A stretch of 64,000 bases of DNA. Source: Streptomyces sp. A 4/2. GTDB lineage: Bacteria > Actinomycetota > Actinomycetes > Streptomycetales > Streptomycetaceae. Below, in pieces: positions 26,306 through 34,540 of this stretch (positions are counted from its first letter, which is position 1; the number at the start of each line of letters is the position of its first letter). A model generated the notes under the pieces. It made no database searches. It saw only the letters and a list, made by a program, of their open reading frames with translations, and was not told the origin of the DNA. Both the position numbers and the translations under genes were made by a program. The DNA is taken from NCBI RefSeq assembly GCF_940670765.1, contig NZ_CALNVW010000002.1:372001-436000 (forward strand), written 5' to 3'.

Positions 26306-29300
26306 TGATCGCCCACCTCGGCCCACAGCCGGTCGACGGCGTCCCGGGCCCTGACCCAGAGCTCCCGGGCGGCAGTGTCGCCCGCGATCTCCGACGGCTC
26401 GGCCGCGTCCATCACATGGAGGGCGGTCTCGTACTCGCGGAGTGCCTCCACGGGACCGGCGAGTTCCTCCAGTACCGAGGCCCGCGCCAGCCGCGCCGCA
26501 CCGGCCAGCGGCACGTCGTCCACCTCGGCGGCGTGCGCGTAGTGGTTGGCGGCCTGCTGGAGGTGGTCGGCGGTCCCGGTGTGCCGGGCGAGCTCGGCGG
26601 CGATGTCCCCCCGGTGCCGCCAGGCGCGGGAGGCGACGAGCGGATCGGTGGCGCCGCGGGCCGCCGCTCCGTAGGCCCATTCCGCTTCGTAGAGGTCGGC
26701 GAGCCGCCCCGACCTGGCATAGCGCGCCCCGTACGCCGAGCCGAGCAGCATCCGTCGGGCCGGCAGTTCCGCGTCGCCGTCGGGCGTCTCGTCGGCGGCC
26801 TCGCGGAGCCGGCGTACCGCGTCGTCGAAGTCGGCCGCCGCGCCGTCCCGTTCGGCCCGCTGCAACAGGGCTCTGCCGAGGCGGGTGAGCAGGGTGGCCG
26901 GTTCCGCCGGGCGCCCGACGGTCAGGGCGTCCCGCCAGTTCTCGATGGCGCCGTCCAGATGCCCCGGCTGCCCGGTGTCCGTGAAGCTCCGCCAGTACCG
27001 GTCGCCGAGGCGGCGGTGGCAGTCGTACCGGGTGGCGTCGTCGTCGGCCGCCCACAGGGCCGCGGTCAGCGCGTCGAGCACGGTCCGCCGCGGCACACCG
27101 TCTCCTTCCCGCTGCGCCTGCGGTCCTGTCCCCGCGGTCAGCTCGGCGAGTTCCAGTGCTCCGGCGGTCTTCAGCAGGATGTCGACGAGTTGGGCCCGGT
27201 CGTGGGCCGCCAGCTCCGCTCGCTGTAGGACCTGGCGGGCCCGTTCGGCGTGGTCGCGCACCGCGTCGTCGCCCTCGACGTGCCGGGCGAGGTCCAGCTC
27301 CAGGGTGCCGTGCAGCAGCCAGGTCTCGACGCCGGGCTCCGCCGCGGCCAGCCGTTCGGCGACCACCGCGGCCTCCCGCAGCAGGCCGGTCTCCACGGCC
27401 GTCGGGGTACGGGAGAGGCGGCGCAGCACCTCGATGTAGAGCCGGGCGACTGACGACCGGTCCCGCTGCGGGCCCTGTTCGGTGAGCCGCTGGAGGTGAC
27501 GGCCCGCCAGGGACAGCAGCGCTCTCTCCGCCGTCCGGGCGTCGAAGTCCCGGGGGCCCTGCTCCGGGACCCGCTCCGGGTCCTCGCCCAGTACCTCCCG
27601 TGCCAGTGCGGGGTCCAGGGTGCCTTCGGCGGCGGCGAGTGCCATCGCGTACAGCACCGTGGGGAGCGCCAGCGCATCGGAGAACTCCACGGCCTGCCAC
27701 GCGCTGCTGAGGTCCTCGTCCATCCGGCGCAGCTGCCAGCGGGCCAGGTACGCCGTCGCCTGTTCCTCCCGCAGCCCCCGCAGCCGGTCCGGGCGTCCCT
27801 CGCCGTGCACGGCCTCGGCCAGCAGCTCGATCGCGGCGTCCAGCTTGCGCCCGTCGCCGCCCGATGTGTACTGGCTCAGCAACTCCGTTGCCTGTCCTGC
27901 CAGTTGGTCCACGCCGGCGTGGGCGTCGAGCAACGGCGACCGGATCCCGGCGCTGCGGCGCCGCACGGTGTCGGCGGCGACCTCCGCGAAGACCCGCAGT
28001 CCCACCGGGATCTGCCCGCCGCCGACCGGCAGGGCCGCGCCCTCGCCGAGGGCGGCGGCGGCCACCGCGGGGAAGTTGCGGGCGCTGCGGCCGAAGCGCC
28101 GCTCGACGTAGCGCGAACTGTGCCGCAGCACCAGGCGCTCCTCGCCCCGGTCCAGGCGGGCCGCGAGCTCCACCCGTACCCCGTCGAAGAATTCGTAGTA
28201 CGGCTCGTCCGACAGCTCGATGTCGGCCCGTTCGGCCCGGCGGACGATCCCGCCGAGCAGGACCTCGGCCAGCGCTTCGGGGCCGGTGCCCGCCAGCATG
28301 GTGTGCTGCACGAGCCGCATCACCGGCAGGACCAGGGGTACCGCCGTCAGATATTCGGCCAGCCGCTGGGCGTGCGGCGAGGCGGTGCGCCGGAAGGCCC
28401 TGACCCGTTCCTCGCCGCTGAGCCGGGCCGCCGCGCGTACCGGCGCCGCGGAGGGGCTGTGGTCACGGCGCACCCAGCCGGCCGCCGTCAGCAGGGAATG
28501 GCCCGTCGCGCCCGACGCCAGCCGGGCCCAGCCCTCCACCGAGTTTCGCCGCAGCGCGAGCACCGGTACCGGGCGCCCCGCACGGGCCGTGGCGGCAGCC
28601 GGTCCGCTGCTGAACTCCAGCCGCCCGAGCGGCCCTTCGTGCCGCTTCAGCACCCCGCCGTACGCGGGCAGATGGGTCCGGCGCCACAACCGCTGCGGCA
28701 GCGGCTGGACGACCGCCACCGGGGTGGACGCCGACCAGCGGTAGAGCAGGCGCTGGATGGCGCCGGAGCGCCACATGGGGCCCGCGCAGTCCGAGAGCAG
28801 CAGGATGATCCGGCGCCCGGTGGGGTCGCCGAGCTGGGCGGCGGCGCGCAGCGGGCCGCCGGGGTCGGGTCCTGCCGCGTAGCCGGTGCTGCCGTCGGGG
28901 CCCTGGTGCAGGTAGCGGACCTGGACGTCCTGGAACACCCCCGCGCCGGCGCAGGTCACGTTCAGCTCCTCCAGAGCGGTCTGCCAGGCGACGGTGGAGG
29001 TGGACACGTCCATCAGGAGCAGCAGCCGGGCCTTCTGCCGCCGGGCCGCGCGCAGCACCGGGATGATCAGGCCGGTGTCGGCGGCCCGGCCCGCGGTGGC
29101 CTCCTCGTCCAGCTGCCGCCGGGGCGGGCGGCCCGGCGACCGGTAGCGGCGCAGCGGGCGCAACGCCCGCTGGAGGGACTGCGGGTCGGGCAGCGCGGGC
29201 GCGGCGGGCGCCAGGACCGGCGTGGTCTCCAGGGTGGCGGGCGCGCCCTCCGGGTCCGGCATGGTCAGCAGCGTGGGCGGCGGCGCATCGGCGTACCGCG

Positions 29301-29529
29301 CCTCCAGGGGACCGGGGACGACAGGGTCCGGTCCGCGGACCGGGGTCTTCCGCGCGGGCTCCGGTGGCCGGGGCTGCTCCACGGGGGCGGGTCGGCCGGT
29401 GCGGGCCGCGAGCCAGAGGGCGTCGGCGAGTTCACGGGCGTCGCAGTCGAGACCGGTTGCCCGCAGCCCGGCGATCAGTGCGCCGAGCCGTGCGGTCCGG
29501 CCGTTCTCGTCTCCCCCCGCGGACACCAC
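26302..29529 (-). CDS. SAV_2336-type protein: vWA-like domain plus TPR repeats
   Basis: A 1075-aa protein. A short N-terminal helical domain (GLRATGLDCDARELADALWLA) matches the SAV_2336 N-terminal type and is followed by a Pro-rich linker. A von Willebrand A-like domain begins LLLLMDVSTSTVAW (about 172), with MIDAS residues D-x-S-x-T/S, and continues through RIILLLSDCAGPMW. After a central helical domain, the C-terminal half (about 560-1075) is built of TPR-like helices. With the adjacent MoxR ATPase and VMAP protein it completes a vWA-MoxR-VMAP set. It starts 4 nt after the MoxR gene, so the genes are surely co-transcribed. Confidence 0.82.
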   Translation of the reverse strand: MVSAGGDENGRTARLGALIAGLRATGLDCDARELADALWLAARTGRPAPVEQPRPPEPARKTPVRGPDPVVPGPLEARYADAPPPTLLTMPDPEGAPATLETTPVLAPAAPALPDPQSLQRALRPLRRYRSPGRPPRRQLDEEATAGRAADTGLIIPVLRAARRQKARLLLLMDVSTSTVAWQTALEELNVTCAGAGVFQDVQVRYLHQGPDGSTGYAAGPDPGGPLRAAAQLGDPTGRRIILLLSDCAGPMWRSGAIQRLLYRWSASTPVAVVQPLPQRLWRRTHLPAYGGVLKRHEGPLGRLEFSSGPAAATARAGRPVPVLALRRNSVEGWARLASGATGHSLLTAAGWVRRDHSPSAAPVRAAARLSGEERVRAFRRTASPHAQRLAEYLTAVPLVLPVMRLVQHTMLAGTGPEALAEVLLGGIVRRAERADIELSDEPYYEFFDGVRVELAARLDRGEERLVLRHSSRYVERRFGRSARNFPAVAAAALGEGAALPVGGGQIPVGLRVFAEVAADTVRRRSAGIRSPLLDAHAGVDQLAGQATELLSQYTSGGDGRKLDAAIELLAEAVHGEGRPDRLRGLREEQATAYLARWQLRRMDEDLSSAWQAVEFSDALALPTVLYAMALAAAEGTLDPALAREVLGEDPERVPEQGPRDFDARTAERALLSLAGRHLQRLTEQGPQRDRSSVARLYIEVLRRLSRTPTAVETGLLREAAVVAERLAAAEPGVETWLLHGTLELDLARHVEGDDAVRDHAERARQVLQRAELAAHDRAQLVDILLKTAGALELAELTAGTGPQAQREGDGVPRRTVLDALTAALWAADDDATRYDCHRRLGDRYWRSFTDTGQPGHLDGAIENWRDALTVGRPAEPATLLTRLGRALLQRAERDGAAADFDDAVRRLREAADETPDGDAELPARRMLLGSAYGARYARSGRLADLYEAEWAYGAAARGATDPLVASRAWRHRGDIAAELARHTGTADHLQQAANHYAHAAEVDDVPLAGAARLARASVLEELAGPVEALREYETALHVMDAAEPSEIAGDTAARELWVRARDAVDRLWAEVGDQ

Positions 29530-29532
29530 TGC

Positions 29533-30579
29533 TCACCTGGGCCCGTTGTCGAGAGGGCGCATCAGGAGGTCGGCGACGGACTCCTGGCCGGTGGTCTGCC
29601 GGACGAGATAGATCGCGTTGAGCAACTGGTCGGTGGGGCGCACCCCGCCGTCCGCCTCGGTTCTGACGAACTGGTCGACCAGGGCGATGTGTTCGTCGTA
29701 CGCCCCGGCGCCGAAGTGTGCCTGCACCATGGCGGCGAGCCGCTCGTCCCGGGGTGCCTCCAGGTCGAGGTGGATACAGCGGCGCAGCAGCGGTGCGGGG
29801 AAGTCCCGTTCGCGGTTGCTGGTCATGACGACGACGGGAAAGGCCCGGCAGCGCACCCGGCCGCCGGTGACCGGCACGCGCAGCCCGTCGTCGGTCAGCA
29901 CCTGGACGGTCTCCTGCCCGGGGCGGTCGGCGACCCGCTCCAGCTCGGGCAGGGTGAACTCGCCCTCCTCCAGCACGTTGAGCAGGTCGTTGGGGAGGTC
30001 GATGTCGCTCTTGTCCAGCTCGTCGATGAGCAGCACGCGGGGCCGGTCGGCGGCGAGCAGCGCGGTGCCGAGCGGGCCGAGCCGGAGGTAGCGGCCGATG
30101 TCTCCGGTCCCGGCAGCGCTTCCGTCCCCGCTTTCCCGGCCTTCGTGGCCTCCGAGGCTTTCCGGCCGGGCGATGCGGGACAGCTGGGCGTCCTGGAGGC
30201 GGCCGATCGCGTCGTAGGAGTAGAGGCCGTCGCGGAGTTCGGTACGGCTGACGACCGGCCACTGGAGGACCCGGCCGAGCCCGAGTTCGAACGCGAGGTC
30301 GTGGGCGAGCGTGCTCTTGCCCGAGCCGGGCTCGCCCGTGATCAGCAGCGGACGGCGCAGGTAGAGCGCGGCGTTGATGAGCCGCAGCGCCTCACTGCCC
30401 GGTACGGCGAGCGGCACGACCCGGTGGCCCAGCCGCCGCTGCGTCGCGGAGTCGGCCGGCGGTACGGCGTACGGGACGGGCGGGGCGTCGAAGGCCCGCC
30501 ACGGCGGCGGCTCCGGCCGCCGGTCGATACGGGTCGGATCGGGGGCCCCTGTGCCGCGGTAGATGAACCAATCGCTCAT
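29533..30579 (-). CDS. MoxR-type AAA+ ATPase
   Basis: A 348-aa AAA ATPase of the MoxR type. It has Walker A GEPGSGKST (about 83), Walker B VLLIDELDKSD (about 182), sensor-1 in VVMTSNRERDFP, and the arginine-finger region APLLRRCIHLDL. MoxR ATPases act as chaperones that load or remodel vWA partners, and the downstream gene encodes one. The ATG at 30579 (MSDWFIYRG) has GAGGAGCG about 9 nt upstream; the longer frame to 30639 is not needed. A gap of 106 bp separates it from the trypsin gene, with no terminator seen. Confidence 0.88.
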   Translation of the reverse strand: MSDWFIYRGTGAPDPTRIDRRPEPPPWRAFDAPPVPYAVPPADSATQRRLGHRVVPLAVPGSEALRLINAALYLRRPLLITGEPGSGKSTLAHDLAFELGLGRVLQWPVVSRTELRDGLYSYDAIGRLQDAQLSRIARPESLGGHEGRESGDGSAAGTGDIGRYLRLGPLGTALLAADRPRVLLIDELDKSDIDLPNDLLNVLEEGEFTLPELERVADRPGQETVQVLTDDGLRVPVTGGRVRCRAFPVVVMTSNRERDFPAPLLRRCIHLDLEAPRDERLAAMVQAHFGAGAYDEHIALVDQFVRTEADGGVRPTDQLLNAIYLVRQTTGQESVADLLMRPLDNGPR

Positions 30580-30685
30580 CGGTGGTTCGCTCCTCATCGG
30601 CGACAGGCGTTCCGGAATATGTACCCGCCCGGCGGGCAATCAACTTCATTTTCCGGCCATTGGCAGGTCTTGATTCGGCAGGTCT

Positions 30686-32689
30686 TCATGGCGAGTCCAG
30701 GGTTTCCTCGTCGTCGGCGGGCAGCGAGCGCCCGGGATCGTCGTACAGCAGCACCAGCGATTCGGGCCAGTGGGTCTCCGGCCTCCGGGGGTCGATGTCC
30801 TCCCTCAGATGACGTATCCGGTCCGGGAGTTCGCAGGCCCGGTCCGTACGGTCGAGGAGCCCCTGCACCCGGCCGCGCAGTTCGGTGCAGCGTTCTTCGC
30901 AGCCGCGTCCGGTGTGCCCGTCGATGTCCCAGAGGGCGATGCCGTGACCGGCCCGCAGTGTCAGTTCCATCGCGGTGGCCCCCACCCCCCGGCTCGCGGG
31001 GCGGCAGAGCACCGGCACCGCGCCGGGGGTCAACCCCTCGTAGTATGCGGCTCGTTGGGTGGTGCCGGGTTCCGGGATCCGGGCCACCGTCAGGCGCTCC
31101 GCCCCGGCCACGGCCTGCCAGCGGATGTCCCGTTCGGCCTCCTCGCTCCACCGGCCGCGGCGCCCGAGGTCGCGCAGCACGAGGCGGCGCTGGGCGCCGA
31201 GGTGCGCGAGCTTGTTCAGACGGGCGGCGTCTTCGAGCTGCCAGCGGTGCACCGGGGTGTCGAAGCCGCCGAGCGGCAGGGCGATCTCCACGGGCAGCGG
31301 GTGGTCCGGATCGGGGTCGTGGGCGTGCAGCACCTCGTGGAGCGTGCGCCGGAGTGACTGGTGGTTGTGCCAGGCGGCGTCGACTCCCGGCGCCGCCTCC
31401 TCGTAGGCGCCGATCTGTTCGCTGCCGCCGTCCCCGGTGAAGAGGTGGATCGTCCAGTCGACGAGGGAGGCGTCGTCGTGCAGCGGGTCCATGACGACGG
31501 TGATGACCGGCCCTTCGCCGGGGCCCGGGTACGGCAGGACGGTGCGGCCCGGCTGTCCGGCGTCGGGCCACAGCTGCTCGGGCAGCCGCACCTCGGTGAC
31601 CAGTTCGTGCTGGAACGGGTGGGCCACCTCCTCCAGCCTGTCGGTGATCCACTCGGACAGCTGTCCCGACTTGCCGCCGTACGCGTGCACGTACCGGGCC
31701 ACGAGCTGGAGGTAGCGCAGGAAGACCAGGGCGCCGAGCGGCTCGTCGCCGTCGTAGAGCAGGCCGTAGCCGTCGCGCCAGCTCAGCAGCGCGTTCTTGG
31801 CCGGGGCCAGTTCGTTGCGGGCGGCCTTGTGGGCGACGGCGGCGATGGGGGCGCCGGTGGCGGGGGCGGGCAGCTCGGCGAGCAGGCCCAGCGCCTTGCG
31901 CCGGTCCCGCGGGGTCCAGCTCCCGGGCCCGAAGCCGGTCCCGGTGTCCCGCCGCCCGGTGCTCTCGCCGGACGACCACTGCCGGGAGATCCAGGTCTGG
32001 TGCCCCTTCCGGGCCGCGTGCCAGCTGTCGTGTCCGGCCATCACCTGCTGGTAGAGGCCGCCGAAGCCGCGCAGCGCGGCGGCGGCGATGGCGAGCCCGC
32101 CCTCCCGGTCCTTCCGGCGGGACTTGATCACCCCGACGACCTCGTTGGTGAGCGGATCGACCAGTGGCCCTCCGGAGACGCCCTTGGGGTACTCGGCTCC
32201 GGGGGCGATCACCAGTCCGTAGCCGCCGTCGTGCACGTTGATCTCGCCCTTGGCCTGGAAGGAGACGGCCCTGGTCCCGGTCCCGTCCGGGTCGCCCGGC
32301 CGGTAGCCGTGGACCAGGACGGTGCGCATCACCCGGGTGGCACGGTCGGTGAACCAGACGCATTCGTGCTCGATGTCCGGGTCGAGCAGCCGGACCAGCG
32401 CGAGGTCCCGCTCGACGGGGATCACCCGCCCCTCCCGCTCCATGAGCCGCCAGTCCGCGAGCTCCGCGTGGACGGAGATCCCGTCGTTGAAGCCGTCACC
32501 GCGGACATCCAGCTGCCCGCCGGGGCCTGCGGGCAGGTGACTGCGGACCACATGGGCGCAGGTCACCACCCAGCCGGGCGCGACGAAGAAGCCGCTGCCC
32601 CAGAAGTCCTTGCTCTCGCCGCCCACGGGCAGCAGCTGGACGGTCGCCGCCGCGGCGAGAGAGCTCACCACATGATCGGGGTCACTCAT
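30686..32689 (-). CDS. Trypsin-like serine protease fused to a VMAP-C domain
   Basis: A 667-aa cytosolic protein with no signal peptide. Residues 1-200 are a trypsin/HtrA-like protease with an apparently complete triad: His in VVTCAHVV (about 41), Asp in RDLALVRLL (about 95) and Ser in KGVSGGPLVD (about 171; usually GNSGGP). The rest is a helical and then alpha/beta region ending WPESLVLLYDDPGRSLP, the signature end of the vWA-MoxR-associated protein C-terminal domain (VMAP-C). In published ternary conflict systems VMAP links a protease or other effector to vWA-MoxR. Its start overlaps the Trypco1 gene by 8 nt. Confidence 0.85.
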   Translation of the reverse strand: MSDPDHVVSSLAAAATVQLLPVGGESKDFWGSGFFVAPGWVVTCAHVVRSHLPAGPGGQLDVRGDGFNDGISVHAELADWRLMEREGRVIPVERDLALVRLLDPDIEHECVWFTDRATRVMRTVLVHGYRPGDPDGTGTRAVSFQAKGEINVHDGGYGLVIAPGAEYPKGVSGGPLVDPLTNEVVGVIKSRRKDREGGLAIAAAALRGFGGLYQQVMAGHDSWHAARKGHQTWISRQWSSGESTGRRDTGTGFGPGSWTPRDRRKALGLLAELPAPATGAPIAAVAHKAARNELAPAKNALLSWRDGYGLLYDGDEPLGALVFLRYLQLVARYVHAYGGKSGQLSEWITDRLEEVAHPFQHELVTEVRLPEQLWPDAGQPGRTVLPYPGPGEGPVITVVMDPLHDDASLVDWTIHLFTGDGGSEQIGAYEEAAPGVDAAWHNHQSLRRTLHEVLHAHDPDPDHPLPVEIALPLGGFDTPVHRWQLEDAARLNKLAHLGAQRRLVLRDLGRRGRWSEEAERDIRWQAVAGAERLTVARIPEPGTTQRAAYYEGLTPGAVPVLCRPASRGVGATAMELTLRAGHGIALWDIDGHTGRGCEERCTELRGRVQGLLDRTDRACELPDRIRHLREDIDPRRPETHWPESLVLLYDDPGRSLPADDEETLDSP

Positions 32690-33101
32690 CGGCGGGATCC
32701 GCCGGGGGCTGGCCGTTCCGGGTCGTACCGCCCGGGGTCACGCCGCTCGGGGCCGTACCAGTCGGGTTCGCAGTGCTCTGCTCGGCCAGCTTCCAGGTGA
32801 GGGAGACCTGGAGCGACGCCTTCGCCTCCGCCCCCGCGAGGACCGAGATGACCTTGCCCTCCTTGACGCTGAACTCCAGGCCGAAGGTGACGGTGGCCTC
32901 GTCGGGCCGGGCGGCCCGCGCCGCGGCCAGCACCGAGTCACCGACTCCGCCGATCACCCGCTGGAGGTCGTCCACCCGGTTCTGCAGGATCTCCGCGACC
33001 CCGACGTCCTCGTACCCGTCGTCGTGCGCGCCGGACGGCGTCAGACGGGCGTGCACGACCGCACCTCCCGGAAGCACGATCTCCTGCACCTCGGCTGCCA
33101 C
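32682..33101 (-). CDS. Trypsin-co-occurring domain 1 protein (Trypco1, CU044_2847 type)
   Basis: About 139 aa. The N-terminal body (EVQEIVLPGGAVVHARLTP, later EATVTFGLEFSVKEGKVISVLAGAEAKASLQVSLTW, read as alternating beta strands around residues 65-105) matches the Trypco1 family found next to conflict-system trypsins. The tail is Thr/Pro/Gly-rich. First gene of the cluster. GTG at 33101 is preferred because the conserved domain begins there and a G-rich SD-like stretch precedes it closely; a GTG at 33149 would add 16 residues translated from a GTACCCG repeat and looks wrong. Confidence 0.75.
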   Translation of the reverse strand: MAAEVQEIVLPGGAVVHARLTPSGAHDDGYEDVGVAEILQNRVDDLQRVIGGVGDSVLAAARAARPDEATVTFGLEFSVKEGKVISVLAGAEAKASLQVSLTWKLAEQSTANPTGTAPSGVTPGGTTRNGQPPADPADE

Positions 33102-33301
33102 AGCTCCCCCGTATCCCGGTGTACCCGCATCCCCGTGTACCCGTATCACCGTTCAAGTCGCCCTTGGACCGGGCCACTTGGATCACGACGAGGTTAATGG
33201 TCCGTACGGTTGCAGGCGACCCCGCGACCCGCCGCGAACCGGCCCGCGCGACTGCACATAATCTGGACACAGGACACCCGGCACCCCATCAGGAGCACCC
33301 C

Positions 33302-33496
33302 ATGTACTTCACCGACCGCGGCATCGAGGAACTGGAGAAGCGGCGCGGCGAGGAGGAAGTCACCTTCGAGTGGCTGGCCGAGCAGCTGCGTACGTTCGTC
33401 GACCTCAACCCCGACTTCGAGGTGCCGGTCGAGCGGCTGGCGACCTGGCTGGCCCGGCTGGACGACGAGGACGACGAGGACGACGAGGACGCGTAG
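33302..33496 (+). CDS. DUF6104 family small protein
   Basis: A 64-aa acidic protein (MYFTDRGIEELEKRRGEEEV, then WLAEQLRTFVDLNPDFEVPVERLATWLARL, then a DDEDDEDDEDA tail). I recognise it as the Streptomyces DUF6104 type. AGGAG lies about 9 nt before the ATG. It is divergent from the conflict cluster and shares its 200-bp upstream region, but there is no evidence of a shared role. The final 9 bp of the gene (GACGCGTAG) are repeated right after the stop. Confidence 0.8.
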   Translation: MYFTDRGIEELEKRRGEEEVTFEWLAEQLRTFVDLNPDFEVPVERLATWLARLDDEDDEDDEDA

Positions 33497-33512
33497 CGAC
33501 GCGTAGCCCTGG

Positions 33513-33537
33513 ACCGGCCGGTTCTTCCCCGGCCGGT
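33513..33537 (+). terminator. Terminator after the DUF6104 gene
   Basis: A 9-bp stem (ACCGGCCGG with CCGGCCGGT) with a 7-nt loop, 17 nt after the stop. Confidence 0.65.
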
Positions 33538-33542
33538 ACCGA

Positions 33543-33630
33543 CCGCAGGCCCACATCCAAGGCTTCGGCCGGTGTCAGCCGCAGGCCCGTATCCGGGGCT
33601 TCGCCCCGTGTCAGCCGCGGGCCCGCATCC
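33543..33630. repeat. 36-bp tandem repeat covering the end of the adjacent gene
   Basis: Copies at 33543-33578 and 33579-33614 and a partial copy at 33615-33630. The partial copy is the 3' end of the minus-strand gene that stops at 33611, so the terminal bases of that gene have been duplicated downstream. Confidence 0.8.
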
Positions 33631-34417
33631 GGTCGTACGCGAGGCCCAGCGCGCCGTGCGCGAGCAGCAGCGCAGCCGCCGCCGTCCAGCCGCCGCTGCG
33701 GCGGCCGAGGCCCCACAGCGCCAGCGGGACACCCGCCGCGAGCTGGGCGGCACCGAGCGCGCGGGCCCTCGGGCCGCGGAGCCAGGGGCCGAGGGAACTC
33801 TCCTCGAAGACATCCAGTTCGGCCCGTACGGCGTCGCGCCAGCCCGACGACTCGATCGGCTCGGTGGCCGGGTGGATCCGGGCCACCGAACGCAGCCGGT
33901 CCACCGGGTCGCCGGGGGTGAGCCCGGTGGGCAGCACCAGCCCGGCCCGGCCCAGGACCGCCGTCAGACCGAGCAGTCGGGAGCGGGAGTCCGCCACCGC
34001 GTCCGGGAGAGTCAGTTCGGTCAGCGCCTGGAGGTCCAGTACGGGGTCGAGCCCGAGCCGTGCGCCGAACGTGCGCATCGCGTCGCTCTCACCCCCCGGC
34101 GTGCCGTCCGTGAGCCATACGTATCCGACGGGCCGCCGGAACCCGGACGCCAGGGTGAAGCCCGCCCGGTCGCCGTCCCACCACAGGGCGAGCACCGGCC
34201 AGCTGGAGGCGACCGCCAGTGCGGTGGCCCAGCCACCGGCCACCCGGTCGACGGGTTCCTGCCCGTGCAGCCAGGGCTTCCCCTCGGGGACGAGCACGCT
34301 CCACACCTCGCCCGCGGGGGCGAGGAGCAGGCGCTCGCGCAGCAGATGAGCCGCGGGACGTACGGCGGCGGGGTCGGCGCGGCAGAGCAGCAGGGCACCT
34401 GTGGCGTTCTCTGACAT
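33611..34417 (-). CDS. Hypothetical protein, 268 aa, C-terminal membrane segments
   Basis: I do not recognise the family. Residues 1-200 form an alpha/beta region with TGALLLCRADPAAVRPAAHL, EPVDRVAGGWATALAVASSWPVLALWWD and LTDGTPGG. The C-terminus has two hydrophobic stretches (AAQLAAGVPLALWGLG and WTAAAALLLAHGALGLAYD), so it may be a tail-anchored protein with a large cytosolic head. The ATG has a TAGCGT -10 box 6 nt upstream (leaderless). It is divergent from the DUF4097-PadR operon. Confidence 0.65.
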   Translation of the reverse strand: MSENATGALLLCRADPAAVRPAAHLLRERLLLAPAGEVWSVLVPEGKPWLHGQEPVDRVAGGWATALAVASSWPVLALWWDGDRAGFTLASGFRRPVGYVWLTDGTPGGESDAMRTFGARLGLDPVLDLQALTELTLPDAVADSRSRLLGLTAVLGRAGLVLPTGLTPGDPVDRLRSVARIHPATEPIESSGWRDAVRAELDVFEESSLGPWLRGPRARALGAAQLAAGVPLALWGLGRRSGGWTAAAALLLAHGALGLAYDRMRARG

Positions 34418-34423
34418 GGCCCC

Positions 34424-34429
34424 ACGCTA
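34424..34429 (-). promoter_or_regulatory. -10 element, leaderless start
   Basis: TAGCGT on the minus strand ends 6 nt before the ATG at 34417. No SD is present. Confidence 0.5.
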
Positions 34430-34458
34430 GGACAGATCCACACGTTCCACCCGCGCGC

Positions 34459-34515
34459 TTGACTTCGAGAATCCGCGATATATCGTGTCTAGCAGAAGAC
34501 GCGATATGTTGCGTC
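34459..34515 (+). promoter_or_regulatory. Promoter and palindromic operators of the DUF4097-PadR operon
   Basis: TTGACT (34459-34464) and TATCGT (34481-34486) are spaced 16 nt. The -10 overlaps the palindrome CGATATATCG (34476-34485). A second inverted repeat, GACGC-N8-GCGTC (34498-34515), containing another CGCGATAT copy, follows. The two sites are likely bound by the PadR protein encoded in the operon. Confidence 0.65.
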
Positions 34516-34540
34516 GTAGCCGACCCGGGAGGTCAGTTCC

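Noticed and set aside
21827..33101. Prophage or integrative element
   Set aside because: No integrase, attachment repeats, tRNA target or structural phage genes; the flanks are core metabolism.
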